Assembly (NCBI GenBank): GCA_900544095.1
Contig: UQTV01000007.1
Span: 62,001-126,000 of the forward strand
DNA from: an uncultured Collinsella sp.
GTDB lineage: Bacteria > Actinomycetota > Coriobacteriia > Coriobacteriales > Coriobacteriaceae
Reading direction: 5' to 3'
DNA length: 64,000 bases
Shown: one piece after another, positions 1-7,971 of the stretch
How the letters are laid out: every line of letters starts with the position of its first letter
Position numbering within the stretch: position 1 is the first letter of the stretch
Program-made: the position numbers and the translations under genes
The notes under the pieces: generated by a model
Told to the model about the DNA's origin: nothing
Databases searched by the model: none
What the model saw: the letters and a program-made list of their open reading frames with translations, nothing else

Positions 1-1288
1 GCGCGGGCTCGCCCGCCTGCTCCACGGCCAGCGACTCGCCGGTGCGCATGTACCACGCGGCGCGACGACCCCAGACCAGCGCCTCGAGCAGACTATTTGA
101 TGCAAGGCGATTCTTGCCGTGAACGCCGTTGCAAGCCGTCTCGCCCGCAGCGTAGAGCTCGGGCATCGAAGTGCGGCCGTCCTTATCGACCCATACGCCG
201 CCCATAAAGTAGTGCTGCGTGGGCGTAACGGGGATGGGCTCGTCCAAGATGTCGCGACCGTCCTCAAGGCAGCGCGCGCGAATGTTGGCAAAGTGCCCAG
301 TCACCACGTCGCGCTCGACGGGGGCAAAGCTCAGCCACTCGTGCTCGGTGCCGTCCTGCTTCATCTGCTCGCGGATGGCGGCAGCGACAACGTCGCGCGG
401 CTGCAACTCGTCGGTAAAACGCTCGCCGGCGGCATTGAGCAGAATCGCGCCCTCACCGCGGCAGCTCTCGCTGATCAGGAACGTACGGCCTGGCTGCGGC
501 GAGAACAGGCCCGTGGGATGGATCTGCACGTAGTCCAGGTGCTCCATCTTAATGCCGTGCTCCTGCGCGATGTAGCAGGCGTCGCCCGTGAGCTGCGGGT
601 AGTTGGTCGAATGGTCGTATACGCCACCGATGCCGCCCGTCGCCCACAGCGTATGGCGGGCATGGATCTTAAACGGCTTACCGACATGCACGCCCTCAGC
701 GGCATTTGCCAGCTCGTCGGCGGGGCGAGCTGAATCGTCCTCGTCCACGGCAACAGCGACGACACCAGTGCACACCGTGGCCCCATCGCGCTCTGCCGTC
801 AGGATGTCGGTCATGGCAACGTGTTCGAGAATCTGCACGTTATCCAGCTTGCGGACGGCCTGAAGCAGCTTGGTCGTAATCTCCTTGCCCGTAATGTCGG
901 CATGGAAGGCAATGCGCGGACGGCTGTGCGCGCCCTCGCGGGTAAAGTCGAGGCCGCCATCGGCCTTGCGCTCAAAATCCACGCCCATCGCTAGCAGGTC
1001 GTTGATGACCGAGCGGCTCGAGCGGATCATGATGTCGACGCTCTCGCGGCGGTTCTCGTAATGGCCGGCGTGCATGGTGTCCTCAAAGAAGGCATCGTAG
1101 TCCGAGCCCTCGGGCAGCACGCAGATGCCGCCCTGCGCGAGCATCGAATCGCACTCGTCGACCGCGCCCTTGGAGAGCATGATCACGCGCGTGCTCGTCG
1201 GCAGGTTGAGCGCCGCGTACAGGCCCGCTACGCCGCAGCCGGCAATGACGACGTCGCACTCCATATCGGGGTATTGCTTGGTTTCCAC
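1..1288 (-). CDS. nadB: L-aspartate oxidase, 3' end beyond window
   Basis: L-aspartate oxidase makes iminoaspartate from aspartate using FAD, the first step of de novo NAD synthesis, and hands it to quinolinate synthase (NadA). The visible N-terminal 429 codons begin with an FAD-binding Rossmann segment (DVVIAGCGVAGLYAALNL) and continue into a fumarate reductase/succinate dehydrogenase-type flavoprotein. NadB proteins are usually about 530 residues, so roughly 100 codons lie beyond the left edge. I chose the GTG at 1286-1288 because AGAGG lies 7 bases upstream and the reading frame has no better ATG before the FAD motif. It lies 55 bases downstream of nadA on the same strand, so the two are probably one operon read from the promoter near 2405. 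Confidence 0.9.
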   Translation of the reverse strand, partial: METKQYPDMECDVVIAGCGVAGLYAALNLPTSTRVIMLSKGAVDECDSMLAQGGICVLPEGSDYDAFFEDTMHAGHYENRRESVDIMIRSSRSVINDLLAMGVDFERKADGGLDFTREGAHSRPRIAFHADITGKEITTKLLQAVRKLDNVQILEHVAMTDILTAERDGATVCTGVVAVAVDEDDSARPADELANAAEGVHVGKPFKIHARHTLWATGGIGGVYDHSTNYPQLTGDACYIAQEHGIKMEHLDYVQIHPTGLFSPQPGRTFLISESCRGEGAILLNAAGERFTDELQPRDVVAAAIREQMKQDGTEHEWLSFAPVERDVVTGHFANIRARCLEDGRDILDEPIPVTPTQHYFMGGVWVDKDGRTSMPELYAAGETACNGVHGKNRLASNSLLEALVWGRRAAWYMRTGESLAVEQAGEPA

Positions 1289-1343
1289 AGGAATCCTCTC
1301 CCTTGAATGTGACATAAGAAACCGTCCCTCATGCCACATTGTT

Positions 1344-2369
1344 CTAGCGTGCTGCGTACTCGAGCATGCGGTCGAGCGTAAGTTTGGCCTGGTCGGCAGC
1401 CTCGTCCGACACGCCGATCTGCACCTCGCCCTCACCCGTCTCCAGGCAGCGCACGAGCTTTTCGAGCGTGATGAGATCCATGTTGACGCAGGTGGGCTGC
1501 ACCGCGGGGAAGTAGAACTTTTTGCCGGTGCCCTGGCAGCGGCGCTCGAGCTCGTAGAGCACACCGCGGACCGTCACGATAATGAACTCGCTCGCGTCGG
1601 ACTCCTCGGCATACTTGATGATGCCGGCGGTGGAGCCGATGTAGTCGGCCTCAGCCAGGACGTCAGCCTTGCACTCAGGATGCGCCAGCACGAGCGCGTC
1701 GGGGTGGGCCTCCGTCGCGTCAACGATCTGCTCGACGGTGATGATGTGATGGCGCGGGCAGTAGCCGTTGTTGAGGATGACGTGCTTTTGGGGCACCTGC
1801 TCGGCTACGAAGCGGCCCAGGTTCTGGTCGGGAATGAACAAGATGTGCTGCTGCGGCAGCTCGGAGACGATCTTGACGGCGTTTGAGCTGGTAACGCACA
1901 CGTCACTCCAGCTCTTGATCTCGACCGTGGAGTTGACGTAGCAGACCACGGCCAGGTCGTCGCCGTACTCGGCGCGCGCCGCATCGACCGTCTCGCGCTT
2001 GACCATGTGCGCCATGGGACAGTCCGCGCCCGGCTCGGGCAGCAGCACGGTCTTGGTGGGATTGAGCAGCTTGGCGCTCTCGCCCATAAACTCCACGCCG
2101 CACAGCACGATGGTCTGCTGCGGCAGGCTCTTGGCAAGCTTTGCCAGGTAGAAGCTGTCGCCGACGTAATCGGCCACAGCCTGAACCTCGGGCGCCACGT
2201 AATAGTGCGCCAGGATCACCGCGTCGCGTTGGGTTTTAAGTTGCTGAATGGCCTCGACGAGCTCTGCGGGCACCAGTGCCGCGCGCTCCGTTGCCGTCGT
2301 TGCCGATGCTAGGCCGGCCGCGATATCGCGTGCAAGCTCCGACGCATCCATGTTCGCGCTCTGTGCCAT
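1344..2369 (-). CDS. nadA: Quinolinate synthase
   Basis: Quinolinate synthase condenses iminoaspartate with dihydroxyacetone phosphate to quinolinate using a labile [4Fe-4S] cluster. The 341-residue protein shows the three expected cysteine regions: CGVEFMGESAKLLNP, HPECKADV and PTCVNMDLITLEKL, plus the PGADCPMAHM segment. Length suits the NadA family. I start at the ATG at 2367-2369 rather than the TTG directly before it, because GAGAGG is 7-9 bases from the ATG and too close to the TTG. It precedes nadB on the same strand. nadC is not in the window and may lie beyond the left edge. Confidence 0.95.
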   Translation of the reverse strand: MAQSANMDASELARDIAAGLASATTATERAALVPAELVEAIQQLKTQRDAVILAHYYVAPEVQAVADYVGDSFYLAKLAKSLPQQTIVLCGVEFMGESAKLLNPTKTVLLPEPGADCPMAHMVKRETVDAARAEYGDDLAVVCYVNSTVEIKSWSDVCVTSSNAVKIVSELPQQHILFIPDQNLGRFVAEQVPQKHVILNNGYCPRHHIITVEQIVDATEAHPDALVLAHPECKADVLAEADYIGSTAGIIKYAEESDASEFIIVTVRGVLYELERRCQGTGKKFYFPAVQPTCVNMDLITLEKLVRCLETGEGEVQIGVSDEAADQAKLTLDRMLEYAAR

Positions 2370-2404
2370 CAAGGCCCCTCTCTTTTGGCGAATCTTGGGG
2401 CTTT

Positions 2405-2454
2405 AGTATGACACCTAGGTTTACAGCTGACAAGACAGCTGTAAACCTAGGTGT
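2405..2454 (-). promoter_or_regulatory. nadAB promoter inside a palindromic operator
   Basis: A perfect inverted repeat with 19-bp arms (2411-2429 and 2436-2454, six-base loop) sits 42 bases upstream of nadA. On the minus strand TTGTCA (2428-2433) and CATACT (2405-2410) are separated by exactly 17 bases, so the -35 box lies in the palindrome and the -10 box abuts it. A bound dimer would block RNA polymerase. The core halves (TTTACAGCTG and its complement) recall the operator of the niacin-responsive repressor NiaR, but that identification is from memory of the motif and is tentative. Confidence 0.7.
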
Positions 2455-2575
2455 AAAGTTGAAATAAAGATTCAATCATGCGGCAGGTCCATTTTCGAAC
2501 TGGCAAGCTGAGGACAGCCGAAAATGGACCCGCCCCATGATTCGGGCAGCCCGTTTTGTCCTGGACCAAGGGGCA

Positions 2576-2784
2576 GTGGTCAAAAAGGGCCAAATATGAG
2601 TACTGTCACCAAATTAGTAGCATCGATTTTCCGGTCCAGAGCAGCAAAATCGCCTTGTTTGGAGCCCAATCGCGACTCTGAAGAACGAAAATCGATGCAC
2701 TTTTGGCCTCTGGCACCGATTTTTGAGGCCATTTGGCTGCCACCAAACTGGTAACAGTACTCATATTTGGCCCTTTTTGACCAC
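2576..2784. repeat. 209-bp element with 35-bp terminal inverted repeats, copy 1
   Basis: The left arm (2576-2610) and right arm (2750-2784) are complementary over 35 bases with one mismatch and contain AAATATGAGTACTGT. A second, inner pair of complementary segments surrounds ATCGATTTTC, so the whole element could fold into a long hairpin. A related element occurs at 31646-31875. There is no convincing ORF. The 2455-2929 interval holds this element and otherwise nothing I can name. Confidence 0.85.
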
Positions 2785-2929
2785 CGGGTTTCCGGCAGGC
2801 CCCAAAAGCGGGCCCGAATCGCTCGATCCGGGCCCGCTGGGGGTAGCGAGCACAATCGAGGTGTAAGAAGCAAGAGAGGGCCATCGCCTAGAATCGTCAG
2901 CGCCTAGATATTCAACGAGAGGAAAGACA

Positions 2930-3325
2930 ATGGTCCGCAGCGACATGCTACCCCAGCCGGACCGGGGGCTCGGCCTCGACCGGCCCCAGACCGAGGCATT
3001 TCACCGACGAGTTCAAGAGGAAGATAGTCGATCTCCACAACGCCGGAAAGCCCAGGCGCGAGGCCATGGACGAGTGCGACCTCGACAAGAGCACCGTGGA
3101 GAGGCGGGTCAAGTCGATAAACGAGACCGGCTCGCCGCGCGCCGCCGACAACCGCACGCCCGAGTAGAACCGGATCCTGGAGCCCGAGCGCGAGAACCGC
3201 AGGCTCCGGATGGAGGTCAACGTCTTAAGACGAGCGGCGCCAGCATACGCTCGGAAGTCAGGGCCATGGCGGCCAACGGGGGGGCCGCTGCCCCATATCG
3301 GCGCAGCGCTGGCATCGAGGCCTTC
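2930..3325 (+). pseudogene. Decayed IS3-family transposase orfA
   Basis: An ATG at 2930 with GAGAGGAAA upstream opens what was an IS3-family orfA. Around the G-run at 2964-2968 the frame slips. From about 2991 the frame reads HFTDEFKRKIVDLHNAGKP and then KSTVERRVKSINETGSP, typical HTH text of this family. An in-frame TAG interrupts it near 3165, where relatives usually have Gln. The downstream leucine-zipper text (ERENRRLRMEV) survives, but the catalytic orfB is missing because the remnant is cut by the intact IS element starting at 3326. It cannot make a working transposase. Confidence 0.75.
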
Positions 3326-3364
3326 TGACCTGTGTCAAGATTTCGGACACGCATGCTCGAGAAA

Positions 3365-4300
3365 TCAAGCGGCCATAGGCATGGCCTCGAGCTTGGGCTC
3401 GGTTCTCTCGAAGAAGGCCGCCATGGCCTCGGCCGGCACCTTGTAGCCGATCGTCGAGCGGGGCCTTCGGCGGTTGTAGTACGCCTCGATGAACTCGACC
3501 ACCGCGTGCTTGGCGGAATCCCTGGTCGGGAAGCTGCGCCTGTAGTACATCTCGTTCTTCAGCGTGGCGAGGAACGACTCGGCCACCGCGTTGTCGTGGC
3601 AGTTGCCGGCGCGGCTGCAGGACAGCCGCACGTCGTTGTCGCGCGCCCATTCGGCCAGAAGCCTGCTGGTGTACTGGGCGCCGCGGTCGGCGTGGAATAT
3701 CGCGTTGCCGGCCACGTAGCCGCGCGATTTGGCCGACGCCAGCGCCGAAACCACGATGTCGGCGGTCATGCGCTCGGAGAGCGACCAGCCCACCACCATG
3801 CGGGTGTTGAGGTCGATGACCGTCGACAGGTACAGCCATCCCTCGCCGGTGCGCAGGTAGGTGATGTCGCCCACGAGCTTGCAGGTTGGAACGGGACTGG
3901 TGAAGTCGCGGCGCACCAGGTCGGGCCGGGGCCTGGCCTTCGGGTCGGGGATGGTGGTGCGCTTCCTGGCGTTGGGCGTGCAGCCGCGTATTCCCAGCTC
4001 GCGCATCAGCTTGCGCACCCTGTACAGGGTCAATCCGGAGAACTCGCCGGGCAGGAAGCATTTCACGAACCGGAAGCCGAACCTGCGGTCCGACTCCAGC
4101 CACACGCGCCGGACCGCCTCGCGCTCGGCCGACCAGTCTTCTCGCGGGCAGCCGTTGGAGAGCCACGAGTAGAAGCCCGATCGGCTCACGCCGAGCACGC
4201 GGGCCATCATTTTCACCGGGAATTCGGCCTTCTCCGCCAACATCATCCGGTAGCATGCGGCTACGCCTGGCTTTTGGCGAAGAAGGCCGCGGCTTTTTTC
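3365..4300 (-). CDS. IS3-family transposase OrfB (catalytic part of OrfAB)
   Basis: This frame, entered by -1 frameshifting from orfA at about 4299, encodes the DDE integrase/transposase. The catalytic residues are visible: D in VGDITYLRT, D in FHADRGAQYTS, and E in NAVAESFLATLKNE. Upstream is an HTH_21-type segment (MMARVLGVSRSGFYSWL). The end (YYNRRRPRSTIGYKVPAEAM) is the standard IS3 C-terminal motif. The coordinates mark the open frame from the slip site; free OrfB could also start at the internal MMLAEK. The frame is intact, so the element may be active. Confidence 0.85.
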   Translation of the reverse strand, partial: EKSRGLLRQKPGVAACYRMMLAEKAEFPVKMMARVLGVSRSGFYSWLSNGCPREDWSAEREAVRRVWLESDRRFGFRFVKCFLPGEFSGLTLYRVRKLMRELGIRGCTPNARKRTTIPDPKARPRPDLVRRDFTSPVPTCKLVGDITYLRTGEGWLYLSTVIDLNTRMVVGWSLSERMTADIVVSALASAKSRGYVAGNAIFHADRGAQYTSRLLAEWARDNDVRLSCSRAGNCHDNAVAESFLATLKNEMYYRRSFPTRDSAKHAVVEFIEAYYNRRRPRSTIGYKVPAEAMAAFFERTEPKLEAMPMAA

Positions 4301-4545
4301 AAGAAGGCGTTCTCCATCTCGAGCTCGCGTATGCGCCTTTTCGCCTCGCGAAGCTCGCGGTCCTCGGCCTTGGGGTCGGGCCCGCCGGCAAGCTCGCGCC
4401 GGCGGCTCTGCACCCACTTGTTCACGGTCTTGGAATTCAGGCCCAGTTCTGCGCAGCATTCCGTTATCGGCCTGCCCGTCGAGATGATGTAGTCGGCGGT
4501 CTCGCGCCTGAACTCGTCGGTGTACTTGGCGGCTGGGTTGGACAT
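4261..4545 (-). CDS. IS3-family transposase OrfA
   Basis: The 94-residue OrfA carries the N-terminal helix-turn-helix that binds the IS ends (KYTDEFRRETADYIISTG, then ELGLNSKTVNKWVQSRR) and a leucine-zipper-like helix (LREAKRRIRELEMENAFLKK) for oligomerisation. Near its end the minus-strand A6G run at 4293-4299 gives a slippery AAAAAAG heptamer where ribosomes can slip by -1 into orfB. This is the usual way IS3 elements make the OrfAB transposase. The start has an upstream GAGAGGACGG-type ribosome site. Confidence 0.85.
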   Translation of the reverse strand: MSNPAAKYTDEFRRETADYIISTGRPITECCAELGLNSKTVNKWVQSRRRELAGGPDPKAEDRELREAKRRIRELEMENAFLKKAAAFFAKSQA

Positions 4546-4627
4546 AGCATACCGTCCTCTCGGTCGTCGATGAATGCATTCTAAAGGATTGGGCCTCTAG
4601 CATGCGTGTCCGAAAAGACGATACAGG

Positions 4628-5734
4628 TCAGACAACCCAATCAGACGTCGTCTCGAGCGCGTCCTCTGCACGGTCGAGCGTGCTTCTGGCCTTGGCACCC
4701 TGTTTGAACCACGAGCGCAGGTCCTCGAGCGTGCTGCCCGCTGCGTACACCTTGATTTTGCGACCGCCTTTCGTGGTCACCGTGCAACGGTCGCCGCTCT
4801 CGCTATCCTCGTGCGCCGTGACCTTCTTGAGATAATCGCGGCGGAACGCCACGACGCGGGCGTTGCTGATCTCGATGAACCAATCGTCGTCGACAAGCGA
4901 GGTGCCCGTGGCACCTCGGCTCGCCATCTCCTCGGCGAAGGAGAAACCGAGTTCGCGCTCCTGTCTGCCGATCTCGTAGATACCACGGGCGGGCATGCTG
5001 AGCATGAGCAGAGGCAGGAGTCCCCCTATGAACAGGAAGAGGCATGGGACGAGCAGGAGCAGACGAGCACCGGCGTCGGTGAAAACAGCCATGAAGGCGA
5101 TCACGAGCGAGAAGACGAGCGCCATACCGTTGAAAACAATCGTCAACGGCTTGATGGCAGACCAACACAGACCCGCCTTGGTCATCGGGCCGTCAACAGC
5201 GTCCGAGACCTCGATGCCCTCTTCCTCCAGACGGGCGAGGAGGTTGAGCGAGCACACCCCCTCGAGGCTTATCGAGCAGAACTTCCGGTCGCCCTCGAAC
5301 AGGTCGATCCTCATCATCTGCGTGTGAAGCGTTGCACGGGTGATGTTGCCAAACGTCGTCTCCTTGCGGATGCCGAAGGCGTTACGCGAGAGAATTCGCT
5401 CACCGTCCACGTCGATGCGCGGGATGCTCAGCAGGGCCCAGATGGCCATGCCCGCGAGCGCCATGGCGTGACCGAACCACACAAGTTCGTGGTCCCACTC
5501 GCCCAACGAGACGCCCTGCCAGACGTAGACACCCAGCATGAGCAGATCGAACGCGACCGCGCAGCAGGCGATGATCGTGCGGATGGCAGCGGGCATGCGC
5601 ACCGTGAAGCGATCGAGGTTGTCCGTCGCCTCACTGCGCTCACGCGCGCCGCGACGGGCGACCCATGCAGTGAGCGGACCGACGATGAACACCACCATCG
5701 CCACGCGCAGGAACGATTCGAGTATGTCGCCCAT
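4628..5734 (-). CDS. Membrane protein with PH-like soluble segments, C-terminus formed by IS end
   Basis: The family is not recognised with certainty. The 368-residue protein has about three N-terminal membrane helices (around 5-25, 50-75 and 85-110), a soluble segment resembling bacterial PH-like domains (ILSRNAFGIRKETTFGNI), two more helices (around 205-255), and a basic C-terminal soluble part. The stop TGA at 4630-4628 is the first three bases of the IS terminal repeat, so the natural C-terminus may have been cut off by insertion. The start at 5734 has GGTGG 6 bases upstream; an in-frame ATG at 5746 lacks a good ribosome site. Confidence 0.6.
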   Translation of the reverse strand: MGDILESFLRVAMVVFIVGPLTAWVARRGARERSEATDNLDRFTVRMPAAIRTIIACCAVAFDLLMLGVYVWQGVSLGEWDHELVWFGHAMALAGMAIWALLSIPRIDVDGERILSRNAFGIRKETTFGNITRATLHTQMMRIDLFEGDRKFCSISLEGVCSLNLLARLEEEGIEVSDAVDGPMTKAGLCWSAIKPLTIVFNGMALVFSLVIAFMAVFTDAGARLLLLVPCLFLFIGGLLPLLMLSMPARGIYEIGRQERELGFSFAEEMASRGATGTSLVDDDWFIEISNARVVAFRRDYLKKVTAHEDSESGDRCTVTTKGGRKIKVYAAGSTLEDLRSWFKQGAKARSTLDRAEDALETTSDWVV

Positions 5735-5921
5735 ATTAACCACCATCCCAATAGAAAACGTGAATTTGGGAGACTATAGCAGAGCGAAGCGATCTGCACG
5801 GCATCGTCCGGGTGTTTTCGGCATACGGTGGAAACCAGCGGCAGCGGACGTTGAGAACTCACCCAAAAGACGCGATTCGACCGAAGCGATTCTTCTTGAC
5901 TTGGTCTCAATGTGATACGAC

Positions 5922-6449
5922 ATGCGCCACTACCTGCGCGGTCTAGCGGCCCTGATCGAAGAGGGTCGCACCGATGAGGCACTCGAGCGCATCGACGCGC
6001 TCTGCGAGACCAACGACCGCACCGCCGTGCGCCGCTACTGCGCCAACGAAACGGTCAACATTGCGCTCTCGTCGCTTTCCGCGGACATCAACGCGCACGG
6101 CATCACCGCCGACCTGCACGCCGCCGTGCCCGAAACCGTCCACGTGGGCGATGTCGATCTATTCAGTGTGGTATCGAACGCCCTGGACAATGCCATCGCC
6201 GCGGCGAGCGCCGCCCCCGAAGGCAAGCGGTTTGTCGACCTGGACCTTCGCTACGAAGACGGTCAGCTTCTATTGCTGGTTTCCAACACGTTTGGCCGTG
6301 CGCCGCACATGGTCGACGGCATGCCCGTGACTCAGCACACTGGGCACGGCTTTGGCACCAAGAGCATTATGCTTGCCGTCGAGCGCATGAACGGCAACTG
6401 CCAGTTCCGCATTAACGGCGACCGGTTTGAGCTGCGCGCCGTGATGTAG
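5922..6449 (+). pseudogene. Truncated GHKL (AgrC/VirS-type) sensor kinase, catalytic end only
   Basis: The 175-residue frame begins exactly at the H-box of peptide-sensing kinases (YDMRHYLRGLAAL; the His would be phosphorylated) and continues through an ATP-binding domain with an N box (SNALDNAIAAA) and a G box (HTGHGFGTKSI). These kinases normally carry about 200 residues of membrane helices before this point. Here an in-frame TGA lies three codons upstream of the ATG and no membrane segment is present. No partner response regulator is adjacent. I read it as the 3' relic of a sensor kinase gene, although a soluble kinase-like product cannot be excluded. Confidence 0.65.
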
Positions 6450-6467
6450 GGGCTGCCGCCAACCTCG

Positions 6468-7043
6468 CTACAGCGGTGCAGCCGCCGGGGTCAGCTGCTT
6501 AATGTAGGCCCACATGCGCTGCTTGGCGGCCTTGTCGGTGAGCGCCGCCTCAAAACCGTCGAGCGCCAGCACGCGGCGCCCCTGCACATGGGCGACCAGG
6601 CCGGGCTTGAGCATGGCGGTGTCAAAGTCATCAATTGCCACAAGCATATCGGCATAGGTCTCGCGCATGACATCGGCCGCACTGTTGTCCAGCAGCAGCA
6701 CCGCCTCGGGGTCCAAGGTCTCCAGCGCCTCGCGGAACAGGTCGCACGTCAGGGCCTCGCCCGCCGCGACCGCTCCGTCGCCCGCGCCGGCGACGCTTGC
6801 CAGCACACAAAAATCCTCGGGGGCATATCCGATGGCACCGAGCGCCTTGCGCAACGCGGCGCCATCCGCGCCGGCGGCCAGCTCGCCGCCCGAGCACTCG
6901 GCTTCATCCAAATCGCCTTTGACCAGCACAATCGGCGAGCACGCGTTGCCCGCGATACGCACACCGCGATCTGCAAGCGACGCGAGCTCCTGCTCGGTCG
7001 CCTGAGCGATGGCTTCTTTTTTCTGGCTTTGTGACGTGGGCAT
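6468..7043 (-). CDS. Conserved hypothetical protein
   Basis: The 191-residue soluble protein has no signal peptide or membrane helix. It has an alternating hydrophobic pattern suggesting a Rossmann-like fold (CVLASVAG, ALETLDPEAVLLLD, GRRVLALDGFEAAL). The layout loosely recalls uracil-DNA glycosylase-superfamily proteins, but I cannot point to their catalytic motifs and do not assign the function. The start at 7043 is chosen because GGAG lies 5 bases upstream; the longer frame begins at 7073 without a ribosome site. It is convergent with the truncated kinase and divergent from trxA. Confidence 0.6.
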   Translation of the reverse strand: MPTSQSQKKEAIAQATEQELASLADRGVRIAGNACSPIVLVKGDLDEAECSGGELAAGADGAALRKALGAIGYAPEDFCVLASVAGAGDGAVAAGEALTCDLFREALETLDPEAVLLLDNSAADVMRETYADMLVAIDDFDTAMLKPGLVAHVQGRRVLALDGFEAALTDKAAKQRMWAYIKQLTPAAAPL

Positions 7044-7179
7044 GCGCTCTCCAATCGTTTGCGTGCCCACCATTATATAAAAGAGCCGCCCGCGAGTGGT
7101 TGCTTTGCGGGCCGCTGGGTATAAGCACGGTCGTACTGAGTTTTACGCGGCCGAGCCGCGTCGTATTATGGAGGTCACC

Positions 7180-7500
7180 ATGGCTGACATTAAGCAGATT
7201 ACCCCCGAGAACTTCGGCGCTGTCGTCAACGATAGCCTGCCCGTACTGGTTGATTTTTGGGCCCCGTGGTGCGGCCCCTGCCGCTCGCTCTCGCCCATCG
7301 TAGACGAGGTTGCCGACGAGCTGGCCGGCAAGTTGGCTGTGGCCAAGTGCAACGTCGACGACAACCAGGACCTGGCCATGAAGTTTGGCGTCATGAGCAT
7401 CCCCACGCTGATCGTCTTTAAGAACGGCGAGGAGGTCGACCGCTCGGTTGGCGCCTTACCCAAGGCGAGGCTGCAGGCGCTGCTGGAGAAACATCTGTAA
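7180..7500 (+). CDS. trxA: Thioredoxin
   Basis: Cytoplasmic disulfide reductase of 106 residues, the standard thioredoxin length. It carries the redox motif WCGPC (Cys31, Cys34) after the beta-strand PVLVDFWAP, and the cis-proline loop SIPTLIVFKNG. The start ATG at 7180 follows GGAGGTCACC, an excellent ribosome site; the upstream in-frame ATG at 7168 overlaps that site. It is monocistronic as far as I can see, ending before a hairpin at 7612. Confidence 0.95.
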   Translation: MADIKQITPENFGAVVNDSLPVLVDFWAPWCGPCRSLSPIVDEVADELAGKLAVAKCNVDDNQDLAMKFGVMSIPTLIVFKNGEEVDRSVGALPKARLQALLEKHL

Positions 7501-7611
7501 TACGCTTGTTACTTGTCTGCCGTCCATGAGCGGTTTCGCACCGCTCACCGGAGTGCCAAACGCAAGGCATGCGACCACGGATAGTATGGTAGTTACAAAC
7601 AGCCCCCAGTG

Positions 7612-7648
7612 AACGGGTGCGGGTCGCACAGGCTCGCACCCGTTTTCT
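7612..7648 (+). terminator. Rho-independent terminator after trxA
   Basis: A perfect 10-bp stem (AACGGGTGCG paired with CGCACCCGTT) is followed by TTTTC. It lies 111 bases after the trxA stop and before the nickel cluster. Confidence 0.7.
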
Positions 7649-7721
7649 TATGCAGCTGCGCGCAAAGCGGGCGTAGTAAAATCTGAACCACTGAACTGCC
7701 CCATACAAAAGGAGATTTCCC

Positions 7722-7970
7722 ATGCATGATGTTGGAATGAACATGAGCCAGCTTGCCATGAGCGTCAAACAGGTCGACGACACCATCGAGCTCGCTCACG
7801 AATGGAGCCATCAGTTGCTGCATGCGACCGAGAATTTTGACATGGAGCGCATCGGCGCCAAGCTCGAGGCCGCCATGGCCGCGTTGCACGAGGCGCATGA
7901 CGCGCTCGAGGGCTACGAGGAAGCCATCGAGGCCGACCACAACTCCGTCGGCTCCGTGAAGCTGGTGTAA
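7722..7970 (+). CDS. Small His-containing helical protein next to nikR
   Basis: This 82-residue protein has an excellent ribosome site (AAGGAGATTTCCC before the ATG) and ends one base before the nikR start, so the two are translationally coupled. It is nearly all helical, with seven histidines and many acidic residues (ELAHEWSHQLLHATENF, LHEAHDALEGYEEAIEADH). The N-terminal MHD resembles the MHE/MHD start with which HypA binds nickel, but the HypA zinc-ribbon cysteines are absent. The family is not recognised. A role in nickel handling is inferred from context only. Confidence 0.65.
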   Translation: MHDVGMNMSQLAMSVKQVDDTIELAHEWSHQLLHATENFDMERIGAKLEAAMAALHEAHDALEGYEEAIEADHNSVGSVKLV

Positions 7971-7971
7971 G

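Larger units (their letters stand above)
3326..4630 (-). mobile_element. IS3-family insertion sequence, complete
   Basis: The 1305-bp element is bounded by imperfect terminal inverted repeats of about 31 bp. Both outer ends start TGACCTGT and share TTCGGACACGCATGC (3326-3356 and 4600-4630). It carries overlapping orfA and orfB with a frameshift site. I see no target-site duplication: the left flank is the dead orfA and the right flank is an unrelated membrane-protein gene. Either the copy has rearranged with a neighbour or the duplication has decayed. Confidence 0.88.

Noticed and set aside
2606..2884. Open frames on the minus strand within 2580-2946
   Set aside because: They are by-products of the long inverted repeat; overlapping frames of similar composition arise in several phases and none has a ribosome site.
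3326..4630. Target-site duplication of the IS element
   Set aside because: The three bases on the left (TTC) and right (GAC) differ, and no longer match exists.
7722..7970. HypA
   Set aside because: Only the MHD start is shared; the zinc-binding CxxC pairs that define HypA are missing.
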